DNA of 64,000 bases. Origin: Coliplasma sp045538555 (lineage in GTDB: Bacteria; Bacillota; Clostridia; Oscillospirales; CAG-382). Both the position numbers and the translations under genes were made by a program. The notes beneath the pieces are model-generated. The model was not told where the DNA came from and ran no database searches. It saw only the letters and a program-made list of their open reading frames with translations. Positions within the stretch are counted from its first letter, which is position 1; each line of letters starts with the position of its first letter. Positions 17,065 through 25,102 of this stretch are shown piece by piece. The stretch spans positions 1 to 64,000 of the forward strand of contig JAZSRP010000004.1 of NCBI GenBank assembly GCA_045538555.1, given 5' to 3'.

Positions 17065-18800
17065 CTGTCTTCCTCTCCTTTCGTCTGGGAGTCAAACACC
17101 TCTTTGTATATGGGGCTGGTTTTCAGCAGCTCGTCGTGTTTTCCCACGGCGGTGATGACACCGTCATCCATGACCATGATCATATCACATTCCTGCACTG
17201 AGGAAATTCGCTGAGCAATAATAAATTTTGTTGTATCGGGAATGATCTCTGCCAGAGCGGCCCTCAGCTTTGCGTCGGTTTCCATATCCACGGCGCTGGT
17301 GGAATCGTCAAGTATCAGTATTTTTGGGTTTTTCAAAAGAGCTCTGGCGATGCAGAGACGCTGCTTCTGCCCGCCGGAAACGTTGCTGCCTCCCTGCTCG
17401 ATATAAGTGTCGTAGCCGTCGGGGAAAGAGGAAACAAAATCGTGGGCGCAGGCGGCCTTGCAGGCGGCGACCATCTCTTCATCGGTGGCGTTTTGGTTGC
17501 CCCAACGAAGATTTTGCTTGATGGTTCCGGAGAACAAAACGTTTTTTTGCAAAACCATTGCCACGCTGTCCCTCAGTGTGTTGAGGTCGTATTCTCTCAC
17601 GTCCACACCGCCCACACTGACGCTTCCCTCACACACGTCATAGAGTCGGGGAATCAGCTGGACAAGAGTGGATTTTGAGCTTCCCGTGCCTCCGATAATA
17701 CCCACTGTGGAGCCGGAGGGAACGGTAACGCTTGCGTTTTTGAGACAGTATTTGTCTTTTCCCTGTGAGTAACCAAAGCAGACGTTGCTAAACACCACCT
17801 CACCGTTTTTTACCTCGGTGACGGGGGAAGGAGGATTTGTTATGGTGCTTTCCTCGTCAAGAACCTCGCAGATACGCTCCGCAGAGGCACGTGCCATTGT
17901 GAGCATAACAAAGATCATGGAAAGCATCATCAAGCTCATGAGGATCTGCATGGTGTAGGTCAACAGACTGGTGAGCTCTCCTGTGGACATTTGCGTTCCG
18001 CCGGAGCCGATGATCAGCCGTGCACCAAACCAGGAGATAAGCAGCATGCAGGCATATACCGTCATCTGCATGAGAGGGGAGTTGAATGCAAGCACCCGTT
18101 CTGCTTTTGTGGAATCGTCGTAGATCTCTCCGGAAACGTCAGTAAATTTTTTTGTTTCAAAATCCTCACGGACAAATGATTTTACAACACGGATGCCTCT
18201 CAGGTTTTCCTGTACGACCCTGTTGAGACGGTCGTATTTTTTAAACATTCTTTCAAAAATGGGGTGTGCCTTGCGAATGATAAAAAACAATCCTGTGCCC
18301 AGCACGGGAATAGCGCCCAAAAATATGAGGGACAGCCGCGGATTGACTGAAAAGGCCATCACAAGAGAGAATACCAGCATGGCGGGACTGCGGACTGTAA
18401 TGCGAATGATCATCTGAAACGCATCCTGTACTCGGGTGACGTCTGTGGTCATACGGGTCACCAGACTGGCGGATGAGAATTTGTCCACGTTTCCAAAGGA
18501 AAATCCCTGTATTTTTGTGAACATATCCTTTCTCAGATTTGCGGCAAATCCGGTGCTGGCAATTCCCGCAAACCGCCCTGCGGTTGCACCGAAAAACAAG
18601 CTGATCACACAGCATACCGCAAGAACGATGCCTATCTTGAGGGTATAATCCATATCTCCCTTGTCGATGCCGTTGTCAATAAGCAGTGCCATCAGCGCAG
18701 GGATAATAACCTCCATTACCACCTCAAACGTGATGGTAAGCGGTGCAAGAATGGCGTATTTTTTGTATTGGCGAATACTCTTTGCAAGCTTTTTTATCAT
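17061..18800 (-). CDS. ABC exporter half-transporter, subunit with degenerate ATPase site
   Basis: A 579-aa membrane plus nucleotide-binding fusion. The start is the ATG at 18800 behind AGGAGGGC. Walker A is G370-GTGSSKST and the signature is VSGGQKQ. After Walker B the catalytic Glu is Asp (D499 in ILILDDSTS), and the switch His is Gln (Q530 in IIAQRISS). These two changes define the degenerate half-site of asymmetric heterodimers such as TM287/288. The partner subunit carries the complete residues, so the changes fit normal function and do not indicate decay. It is first in the operon, with its own promoter. Confidence 0.92.
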   Translation of the reverse strand: MIKKLAKSIRQYKKYAILAPLTITFEVVMEVIIPALMALLIDNGIDKGDMDYTLKIGIVLAVCCVISLFFGATAGRFAGIASTGFAANLRKDMFTKIQGFSFGNVDKFSSASLVTRMTTDVTRVQDAFQMIIRITVRSPAMLVFSLVMAFSVNPRLSLIFLGAIPVLGTGLFFIIRKAHPIFERMFKKYDRLNRVVQENLRGIRVVKSFVREDFETKKFTDVSGEIYDDSTKAERVLAFNSPLMQMTVYACMLLISWFGARLIIGSGGTQMSTGELTSLLTYTMQILMSLMMLSMIFVMLTMARASAERICEVLDEESTITNPPSPVTEVKNGEVVFSNVCFGYSQGKDKYCLKNASVTVPSGSTVGIIGGTGSSKSTLVQLIPRLYDVCEGSVSVGGVDVREYDLNTLRDSVAMVLQKNVLFSGTIKQNLRWGNQNATDEEMVAACKAACAHDFVSSFPDGYDTYIEQGGSNVSGGQKQRLCIARALLKNPKILILDDSTSAVDMETDAKLRAALAEIIPDTTKFIIAQRISSVQECDMIMVMDDGVITAVGKHDELLKTSPIYKEVFDSQTKGEEDR

Positions 18801-18852
18801 TATTTTGCCCTCCTGTGGGGAAACAAAAAAATTTTTTGGCATATTACCATCT

Positions 18853-18880
18853 ATTGTATTTCCTTCAATTTTATTGTCAA
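18853..18880 (-). promoter_or_regulatory. Promoter of the ABC exporter operon
   Basis: TTGACA (18875-18880), a 16-bp spacer and TACAAT (18853-18858) on the minus strand. They lie 50 bp upstream of the start codon. Confidence 0.65.
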
Positions 18881-18891
18881 GAGAAAAGCAA

Positions 18892-18918
18892 AAAAAACCG
18901 TGATAAACACGGTTTTTT
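18892..18918 (-). terminator. Terminator of the RNase J gene
   Basis: Arms AAAAAACCGTG and CACGGTTTTTT with a 5-nt loop, 11 bp after the stop codon. Confidence 0.85.
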
Positions 18919-18928
18919 TACAAAAAGT

Positions 18929-20818
18929 TCATTGGATAACTTCAAAAAGCATGGGAATGATAACGGGACGGCGCTTGGTCTTTTTTCTGACCGCCTCAGC
19001 CATGTCGTCCCGCAGACGGGACTTGAGGGTGGGCAGATCATCAATGCCCTTGGAAAGAGACCGCACCAGCGACGAGCGCGCCACCTCCAAAAGCTGATCC
19101 AGCAGCGTCTCGCTCTGCTTTTCGTACACAAACCCTTTTGTGGTAATCTCCGGAAGCACCGAGATGCAGAGTGCGTCGGTGTCGATTCCGGCAGTGACTG
19201 CGATGATGCCGCCCTCTGACAGGAGTTTTCGGTCACGGAGCACTGCGCCTCCCACGTCGCCTACGCCGCTTCCGTCAACCATGACGGTGCCCCATTCTAC
19301 CGTATCTCCGGATTTGAAAGAGCGCTTTGTCAGGTTCATGGCTCTGCCGTTCTCGGGGATAATGATGTTTGGAGACGGGGTGCCCAGCTGTCGGGCAAGC
19401 TCGGCGTGGGCGGCAAGATGCTTGTACTCACCGTGGACTGGAACAAAATATTCCGGTTTGACCAGCGAATGTATCAGCTTGAGCTCCTCACGACAGGCGT
19501 GGCCCGAAACATGAACGTCATAGTTGCTGTAGGTGATGACGCCCGCTTTGCGCTTGTAAAGCTCATTGATGATCTTTGTGATGAGTTTTTCGTTTCCGGG
19601 GATGGCGGAGGAGGAGAGAACCACAAGATCGCCTGCAGACAGAGTGACAAAATTGTGCTCACCAAAAGCCATTCTGTACAGTGCGCTCATGGGCTCGCCC
19701 TGACTTCCCGTGGTCACCACCGTCACTTTTTCGGGTGGGAGCTTGCGTATGTCGGCAATATCGATCACCGTGTCCTCTTTTACCGTCAGGTATCCCAGCT
19801 TGACAGCTGCCCGAAATACGTTTTGCATGCTTCTGCCGGTGATAGCAACCTTTCGCCCGAATTTTTCCGAGGCGGTGATAATCTGTTGTACACGATGAAC
19901 GTTTGAAGAAAAGGTGGCAATGATGATGCGCCTTGACTCGTTGTTGAAAATGCGGTCAAAGCTCTCTGCCAGACTGCTCTCGCTGGGCGTAAAGCCCGGT
20001 CGCTCTGCGTTGGTGCTGTCGGACATCAGCAGCTTGATACCCTTTTTTCCCAGCTCAGCAAAGCGGGACAGATCAATGGGTTTTTCACCGATTGGTGTAA
20101 AATCCACCTTGAAATCCCCTGTATGAACGATGCGTCCGCAGGGAGTGGTTATACAAAGGGCACATGCGTCGGGCATGGAGTGGTTGACGTTGATAAATTC
20201 CACGCCAAAAGCACCCAGCACAACCGACGATCCGCCTCTGACCTCGTTGAGGGAGGCGTTGCGAATCTGGTGCTCAGCCAGCTTGAGCTCAAGAATGCCG
20301 ATGGTGAGCCGTCCGGCAAATACGGGCACGCTGCCGAATTTTTGAAGAAAATAAGGCACTGCTCCTATATGGTCCTCATGCCCGTGGGTGATGATAAGCC
20401 CTTTTATTTTGTGGGCGTTTTTTTCGAGATAAGAAAAATCCGGTATAACAAGATCCACCCCCAGCATATCGTCCTCGGGGAAGGATACACCGCAGTCTAC
20501 AACAATGATGTCGTTTTCGTATTCAAAGAGGGTCATGTTCATGCCGATGCCGTCAACACCGCCGAGAGGAATGATCGTGACCTTGGATTTTCCGCCTTTT
20601 GATCTTGACTGTGCGGCGCTTGCGGATCCCTCGTCAAAAAAATCGATATCGTTGGGCAAATATTGCGGAAAAGAAAGGGAGGTGTCCTTTTGTTTCTTTC
20701 CTTTTGCGGTTTTTGCGGATTTTTTTGTTTTTGGTATTTTTTGGGTCTTGGTTGATTTCTTTGCGACCTTTTTTTCTTCTTCGTTTTTTGTTTTCTTTTC
20801 TGTTTTTGCTTTTGCCAT
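18929..20818 (-). CDS. rnj: Ribonuclease J with a lysine-rich N-terminal extension
   Basis: A beta-lactamase/beta-CASP ribonuclease with 5'-exonuclease and endonuclease activity on mRNA and rRNA. It shows the metal site THGHEDHIGA, the beta-CASP block, SDSTNAERPGFTPSE and PVHGEYKHLAAHA, and has the full family length. The ATG at 20818 has a good GAAAGGAA site; an upstream in-frame extension of 45 codons has none. Unusually, the catalytic core (VTIIPLGGVDGIGMN, near residue 78) is preceded by about 75 residues, the first 45 rich in Lys. It could bind RNA or ribosomes; that is inference. Confidence 0.92.
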   Translation of the reverse strand: MAKAKTEKKTKNEEEKKVAKKSTKTQKIPKTKKSAKTAKGKKQKDTSLSFPQYLPNDIDFFDEGSASAAQSRSKGGKSKVTIIPLGGVDGIGMNMTLFEYENDIIVVDCGVSFPEDDMLGVDLVIPDFSYLEKNAHKIKGLIITHGHEDHIGAVPYFLQKFGSVPVFAGRLTIGILELKLAEHQIRNASLNEVRGGSSVVLGAFGVEFINVNHSMPDACALCITTPCGRIVHTGDFKVDFTPIGEKPIDLSRFAELGKKGIKLLMSDSTNAERPGFTPSESSLAESFDRIFNNESRRIIIATFSSNVHRVQQIITASEKFGRKVAITGRSMQNVFRAAVKLGYLTVKEDTVIDIADIRKLPPEKVTVVTTGSQGEPMSALYRMAFGEHNFVTLSAGDLVVLSSSAIPGNEKLITKIINELYKRKAGVITYSNYDVHVSGHACREELKLIHSLVKPEYFVPVHGEYKHLAAHAELARQLGTPSPNIIIPENGRAMNLTKRSFKSGDTVEWGTVMVDGSGVGDVGGAVLRDRKLLSEGGIIAVTAGIDTDALCISVLPEITTKGFVYEKQSETLLDQLLEVARSSLVRSLSKGIDDLPTLKSRLRDDMAEAVRKKTKRRPVIIPMLFEVIQ

Positions 20819-20852
20819 AAAAAATTCCTTTCGTGCTTTTGTGCACAAAAAT

Positions 20853-20881
20853 ATTATGCCCCATATACCGTCTTTTGTCAA
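20853..20881 (-). promoter_or_regulatory. Promoter of the RNase J gene
   Basis: TTGACA (20876-20881), a 17-bp spacer and CATAAT (20853-20858) on the minus strand. Confidence 0.65.
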
Positions 20882-20934
20882 GATGTGAATAAAGTCATAT
20901 AATGTAGTATAGTTTCCGCAGAGGGGAAAATGTC

Positions 20935-20963
20935 TTGACTTTCGACACAGCAAATGTTATCAT
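20935..20963 (+). promoter_or_regulatory. Promoter of murA
   Basis: TTGACT (20935-20940), a 17-bp spacer and TATCAT (20958-20963), about 33 bp before the start codon. Confidence 0.6.
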
Positions 20964-20995
20964 AACAACAGATATAACCGAGAGGTGTTTGATTT

Positions 20996-22261
20996 ATGGA
21001 GAAGCTCTGTGTTTCCGGCGGAAAGCCGTTGCTCGGAACAATAAATATAGGCGGCATGAAAAATGCGGCGCTGCCCATTCTTTTTGCCACCATTTTGGTC
21101 AATGACGTCTGCACTCTTGAAAATCTTCCCGACGTGCGTGATATCGAAACTGCACTTGCCATTCTGAAAAGCATGGGCGCGGAGGTGGAGGTGCTGTCCA
21201 GAGGCACCTACCGTATCGATACCCGCAACGTTCGCTGCGGCAGTGCGCCTCTCGATCTGGCAAGGCAGATGAGAGGATCCTATTACGTGCTGGGAGCGGA
21301 GCTGGGCAGGTTTGGCAGATCGGCCGCGGGGCTTCCCGGCGGCTGCAAGCTGGGTGACCGTCCCATTGACCAGCACATAAAAGGATTTGAAGCACTTGGC
21401 GCCACTGTCATCATCGGCAACGACGCCATATCCTGCTATGCAGACAAACCCCTTGAGGGCACCTCAATATATCTTGACGTGGCATCTGTGGGCGCAACCG
21501 CAAACATCATGATGGCGGCAGCCGGAGCTCAGGGGCTGACCGTTATTGACAACGCTGCCCGTGAGCCCCATATCGTTGACCTTGCCAACTTTCTCAACTC
21601 CTGCGGCGCCAATATTTCCGGCGCAGGAACCGAGGTTATCAAGATCAGAGGCACGGACTCCTTCCACGGGGGCACCTATGCCATCATTCCCGATATGATA
21701 GAGGCAGGCACCTACATGATCGCCGCCGCCGCAACAAAAAGCACTCTCACCATCGCAAACGTTATTCCCCGTCACCTTGAGACAGTTACCGCAAAGCTTC
21801 AGGAGATGGGAGTTGAGGTGGAGGAGGGCGACGATTCTGTCACGGTTTCCTACAAGGGCGAGCTTAAAAAAGCCCGTGTCAAGACCGATTATTATCCCGG
21901 ATTCCCCACGGATATGAACCCTCAGTTTTGCGTTCTTCTCTGCCTTGCAGACGGTCAGAGCATGCTGACGGAGAGCGTTATGGACAACAGGTTCAAGTAT
22001 ACCGACGAGCTGTCACGTATGGGTGCAAGGATCACCATTACGGGCAGAAACGCCACCATTGACGGCATTTCCGAGTTTACTCCCGCCAACGTGCGTGCAG
22101 TGGATCTGCGGGCGGGCGCCGCCATGGTGATTGCCGCTCTTGCCACCAAAGGCACCACTGTTATTGACGATATACACCATATCGAGAGAGGATATGAGGA
22201 TATCGTAGAAAAACTGCGCTCTGTGGGTGCAGACATCCGCCGCTTGTCGGATTCTATGTGA
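20996..22261 (+). CDS. murA: UDP-N-acetylglucosamine 1-carboxyvinyltransferase
   Basis: First committed step of peptidoglycan synthesis: it moves enolpyruvate from PEP to UDP-GlcNAc in the cytoplasm. The 421-aa protein has the substrate Lys-Asn pair in GGMKNAALP (residues 19-27) and the catalytic, fosfomycin-sensitive Cys at C117 in LPGGCKLGDRPID. The C-terminus keeps DLRAGAAMVIAAL and RGYEDIVEKL. It has its own promoter and an immediate terminator, so it is probably monocistronic. Cys117 predicts fosfomycin sensitivity at the target level. Confidence 0.96.
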   Translation: MEKLCVSGGKPLLGTINIGGMKNAALPILFATILVNDVCTLENLPDVRDIETALAILKSMGAEVEVLSRGTYRIDTRNVRCGSAPLDLARQMRGSYYVLGAELGRFGRSAAGLPGGCKLGDRPIDQHIKGFEALGATVIIGNDAISCYADKPLEGTSIYLDVASVGATANIMMAAAGAQGLTVIDNAAREPHIVDLANFLNSCGANISGAGTEVIKIRGTDSFHGGTYAIIPDMIEAGTYMIAAAATKSTLTIANVIPRHLETVTAKLQEMGVEVEEGDDSVTVSYKGELKKARVKTDYYPGFPTDMNPQFCVLLCLADGQSMLTESVMDNRFKYTDELSRMGARITITGRNATIDGISEFTPANVRAVDLRAGAAMVIAALATKGTTVIDDIHHIERGYEDIVEKLRSVGADIRRLSDSM

Positions 22262-22269
22262 TTTTTTGT

Positions 22270-22305
22270 GCTCCGCTTCTGGATTTTTGAGGCGGAGCCG
22301 TTTTT
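22270..22305 (+). terminator. Terminator of murA
   Basis: GCTCCGC (22270-22276) and GCGGAGC (22292-22298) flank a 15-nt loop and are followed by CGTTTTT. Confidence 0.8.
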
Positions 22306-22342
22306 ATCAGCAAACTTTTTTGAAAAACAGGAGGATACAGCC

Positions 22343-24187
22343 GTGCTGAAAAAGATCGTTTCGTTTGTCGCATCTCTTGTGCTTGGTGCATCAATGTGCG
22401 TATGCCCCGGTTTTGCCGACGGTGAAAAGAACTATGATTTTGACGATACTATGGATATTGCGGGTTTTGACACAAAGGTGACGGCGGGGATCTACGTTTA
22501 TCCCAACAATACCGAGTCACCTCGTGTTATCTCCGCAGATGAGTACGGGTTTAACACCACGCAGCTGATGGTGTTTAACAAAGACGGAAGACTCATTGAG
22601 TGCGGCGCAAACATCTTTGTCGGAGGTCCTCAGATCTCTGTTGCCGTTCCTGCGGGAGGTTTTTTGGTGGCGCTGGCATACGGATCGCCAAAAGCGGCAT
22701 TCAAATGCTACTCCACGGCAATGGAGGGCGCAATGCTCTACAATGCCACCATGTCGGTGATCTTTCCGGTTTTTGGTTCCTATGACCAAAAGACTTCCAA
22801 GCTCCGTCTCTGCTATGATGCGCCCTCTGAGCCCTCGGAGGATGCCGTCAGGTTTTTGTTTGTGGGCAACAGCTCCACGTATTTTAACGGAACTCCCATC
22901 AAATTCAAGGGACTCTGCCAAGCGGCGGGAATTGAGGTCGTGACGGATTATTGCACCTTTGGCTCTGCGTATCTGTACGAGTTTGCCGACGAAAACCACG
23001 AAAGAGGCAAAAAGCTCCGTGACATGCTTTCAAAAAACAAATATGACTACGTGGTGCTTCACGATGCGGGGGGAGCGGATTATTCCGATGCGGACCCCGC
23101 TCTGGACAAAATTTTGCCTCTGGTTGAGGAAAACGGCGCAACGCCTCTGCTCTATATGCGTTATTCTTCCAACTCTGACCCGTCAAAGCGTATAAACAGT
23201 GCAAAAAAGCATCATGTTACGTATACGAGAATTGCCGCAGAGCGTGATATTCTTTGCTGCCCCTCTGCTCATTCGTTTCTCATTTGTACCGACAAATATC
23301 CCCACATAAACCTCTATGCAGACGACAACTCCCACCATTCCAAGGAGGGAAGCTATCTCATCGCCTGCACATGGCTCAAGACGTATCTGGGCGTTGACCC
23401 AACAGGAAATTCCTATACTGCCGATATGGATTCCGATACTGTTGCGGCATTGCAGGAATGTGCAGTTTCTGCCTGCAACTGGGAATACGTGTTCCCCGGC
23501 GACAGCCACAAAAAGACCATTGACGGCAAGGAGTATTACAACCACGCATTTGGCAAGTCCTATATTCCCAGCGGTCAGACATACAGCGGCGAGTGGAGCG
23601 ATACAGGCACCAACGGAAAACCCCTTGGCCGCCTCACCGACGGACTTGTTGCTCTGAGCGGAAGCAATACGGAGATCGGCGCTTACAAGGGGGAGATTAC
23701 CTCCGTGGTGGTGGATCTGCAAAATCCGGAGTTGCTCAAGCAGTTTACAACAGACTTGTTTGGAAACGGCTCTTGGGGCATACCCGATCCCGAGGCAGCG
23801 ACGGTGATTTTTGAGATCTCCGACGACGGAAAAACCTTTTCACAGCCGGAGGGTGAGCTGAAAAGAGAAGTGTCAGAGGAAGAAAACTGGAAAAAATGCA
23901 TTTTCACTTTTACCTGCCCCGAGACCGTGGAGGCAAGGTATGTAAAGGTGACCTATCAGCTGTCCGGCGGAGCATTTTGCTGGGCAAGCGAGATATCTGC
24001 ATACGGCGAGGCGAGAGAACCCGAGGTTCCGCAGGAATCTGAGCCGGTATCACATGAGCAGCAGAATCAGAGCAGTGAGCCCGGCTCCAAAAACAGCTCC
24101 CTTCTCATGTGGGTGTGCGTGGGCGTTTCTGTTGCGGCGATTCTTGCGGCATTGACGGTCATTGTGGTGAAGGTTCTCAAAAAGTAA
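22343..24187 (+). CDS. Membrane-anchored SGNH hydrolase with discoidin-like domain
   Basis: The start is GTG at 22343, eight bases after a perfect AGGAGG; an upstream ATG-initiated frame crosses the murA terminator and is rejected. The 614-aa protein has a signal peptide (about 1-26), an N-terminal beta domain, and an SGNH/GDSL hydrolase (about 168-380). The nucleophile is probably Ser177 in FVGNSSTYF and the DxxH pair is D328-N-S-H331. A discoidin-like (F5/8 type C) beta domain follows (about 430-555), then a Ser/Glu-rich linker and a terminal membrane helix. A surface esterase or deacetylase acting on carbohydrate is likely; the substrate is unknown. Confidence 0.75.
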   Translation: MLKKIVSFVASLVLGASMCVCPGFADGEKNYDFDDTMDIAGFDTKVTAGIYVYPNNTESPRVISADEYGFNTTQLMVFNKDGRLIECGANIFVGGPQISVAVPAGGFLVALAYGSPKAAFKCYSTAMEGAMLYNATMSVIFPVFGSYDQKTSKLRLCYDAPSEPSEDAVRFLFVGNSSTYFNGTPIKFKGLCQAAGIEVVTDYCTFGSAYLYEFADENHERGKKLRDMLSKNKYDYVVLHDAGGADYSDADPALDKILPLVEENGATPLLYMRYSSNSDPSKRINSAKKHHVTYTRIAAERDILCCPSAHSFLICTDKYPHINLYADDNSHHSKEGSYLIACTWLKTYLGVDPTGNSYTADMDSDTVAALQECAVSACNWEYVFPGDSHKKTIDGKEYYNHAFGKSYIPSGQTYSGEWSDTGTNGKPLGRLTDGLVALSGSNTEIGAYKGEITSVVVDLQNPELLKQFTTDLFGNGSWGIPDPEAATVIFEISDDGKTFSQPEGELKREVSEEENWKKCIFTFTCPETVEARYVKVTYQLSGGAFCWASEISAYGEAREPEVPQESEPVSHEQQNQSSEPGSKNSSLLMWVCVGVSVAAILAALTVIVVKVLKK

Positions 24188-24277
24188 AAAAGACTCAAAC
24201 ATTGGTCAAGAACCGGTATAGCATTTGTTGTATACACAAATGCAGTTGGGCGGCAGCCCAAACCTGCTGACAACAAA

Positions 24278-24313
24278 AAAGAGAAGATTCGCACTTGTCG
24301 AGTCTTCTCTTTC
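24278..24313. terminator. Bidirectional terminator between convergent genes
   Basis: Arms AAAGAGAAGATTCG and CGAGTCTTCTCTTT (one mismatch) with A-rich and T-rich flanks. It serves the SGNH gene (plus) and deoD (minus). Confidence 0.85.
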
Positions 24314-24361
24314 TTTTTGTACATTGAATCACGCCAAACTCGGGCGGATTTTTTAAAAAAA

Positions 24362-25069
24362 CTATGCGTTTGCCGCCACGTCAAGGGCAATGCGGATCAT
24401 GTTGTCAAATCCGCGCTCTCTTTCCTCGGTGGAGAGCTCCTCGGTTTTGAAAAGATGGTTGCTGATGGTGCAGATGCAAAGCGCTTTTGCGTGGGCCTCT
24501 GCTGCCAGCATGTACAGAGCGGCAGATTCCATTTCCACGGCAAGAACGTCCATTTTTTTCCAGCGGTCTGCGGTGTCTGCAGGGCAATAAAAAACGTCAG
24601 TGGAGTAAATGTTGCCTACTTTCACATCGATCCCCAGCTTTTCTGCGGCCTTGTCCGCCGCTTTGAGGAGAGAATAATCCGCAATGGGAGCAAAAGTGCC
24701 CGGCAGATCGTACTGCCAGCCAAAATTGCTGTCGGAGCAGGATCCCTGAGCAATGACGATGTCACGAAGATCCACGCTGTCGGAGATGCCTCCCGCACTT
24801 CCTGCACGAATGATGTTTTTTACACCGTATACGTTATAAAGCTCCCACACGTAGATCCCGATAGAAGCCATTCCCATGCCGTGTCCCATGACAGAGATAC
24901 GTTTTCCGTTGTAAGTGCCGGTGTAACCCAGCATCCCGCGAACCTCGTTGAAGCAGACGGGGTCTTCAAGATATTTTTCTGCAATATATTTGATCCTCAG
25001 AGGGTCTCCGCACATTACCACGGTTTCGGCAATATCGCCGATGTTTGCAGAGTTGTGAGGTGTTGCCAT
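24362..25069 (-). CDS. deoD: Purine nucleoside phosphorylase, hexameric DeoD type with Asn at the catalytic Asp position
   Basis: It splits purine nucleosides with phosphate to a free base and ribose-1-phosphate. The 235-aa protein follows E. coli DeoD throughout: MCGDPLRIKYIA, GMGMASIGIY, IIRAGSAGGI and AVEMESAALY. The segment that is TVSDH in E. coli reads TISNH, putting Asn204 where Asp204 protonates the base N7 of 6-aminopurines. The DNA (AGC AAC CAT) was re-read. Asn at the equivalent site is typical of trimeric PNPs that prefer inosine and guanosine. It is third in an operon after mtaD and ahcY (33 bp gap), which suggests inosine as the substrate. Confidence 0.9.
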   Translation of the reverse strand: MATPHNSANIGDIAETVVMCGDPLRIKYIAEKYLEDPVCFNEVRGMLGYTGTYNGKRISVMGHGMGMASIGIYVWELYNVYGVKNIIRAGSAGGISDSVDLRDIVIAQGSCSDSNFGWQYDLPGTFAPIADYSLLKAADKAAEKLGIDVKVGNIYSTDVFYCPADTADRWKKMDVLAVEMESAALYMLAAEAHAKALCICTISNHLFKTEELSTEERERGFDNMIRIALDVAANA

Positions 25070-25102
25070 AAAAAATTTCTCCTTTTCGTAACTGTGATTC
25101 GT

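Noticed and set aside
24205..24270. tRNA gene between SGNH hydrolase and deoD
   Set aside because: The two hairpins do not make a cloverleaf, and there is no T-loop GTTCRA motif or acceptor stem.
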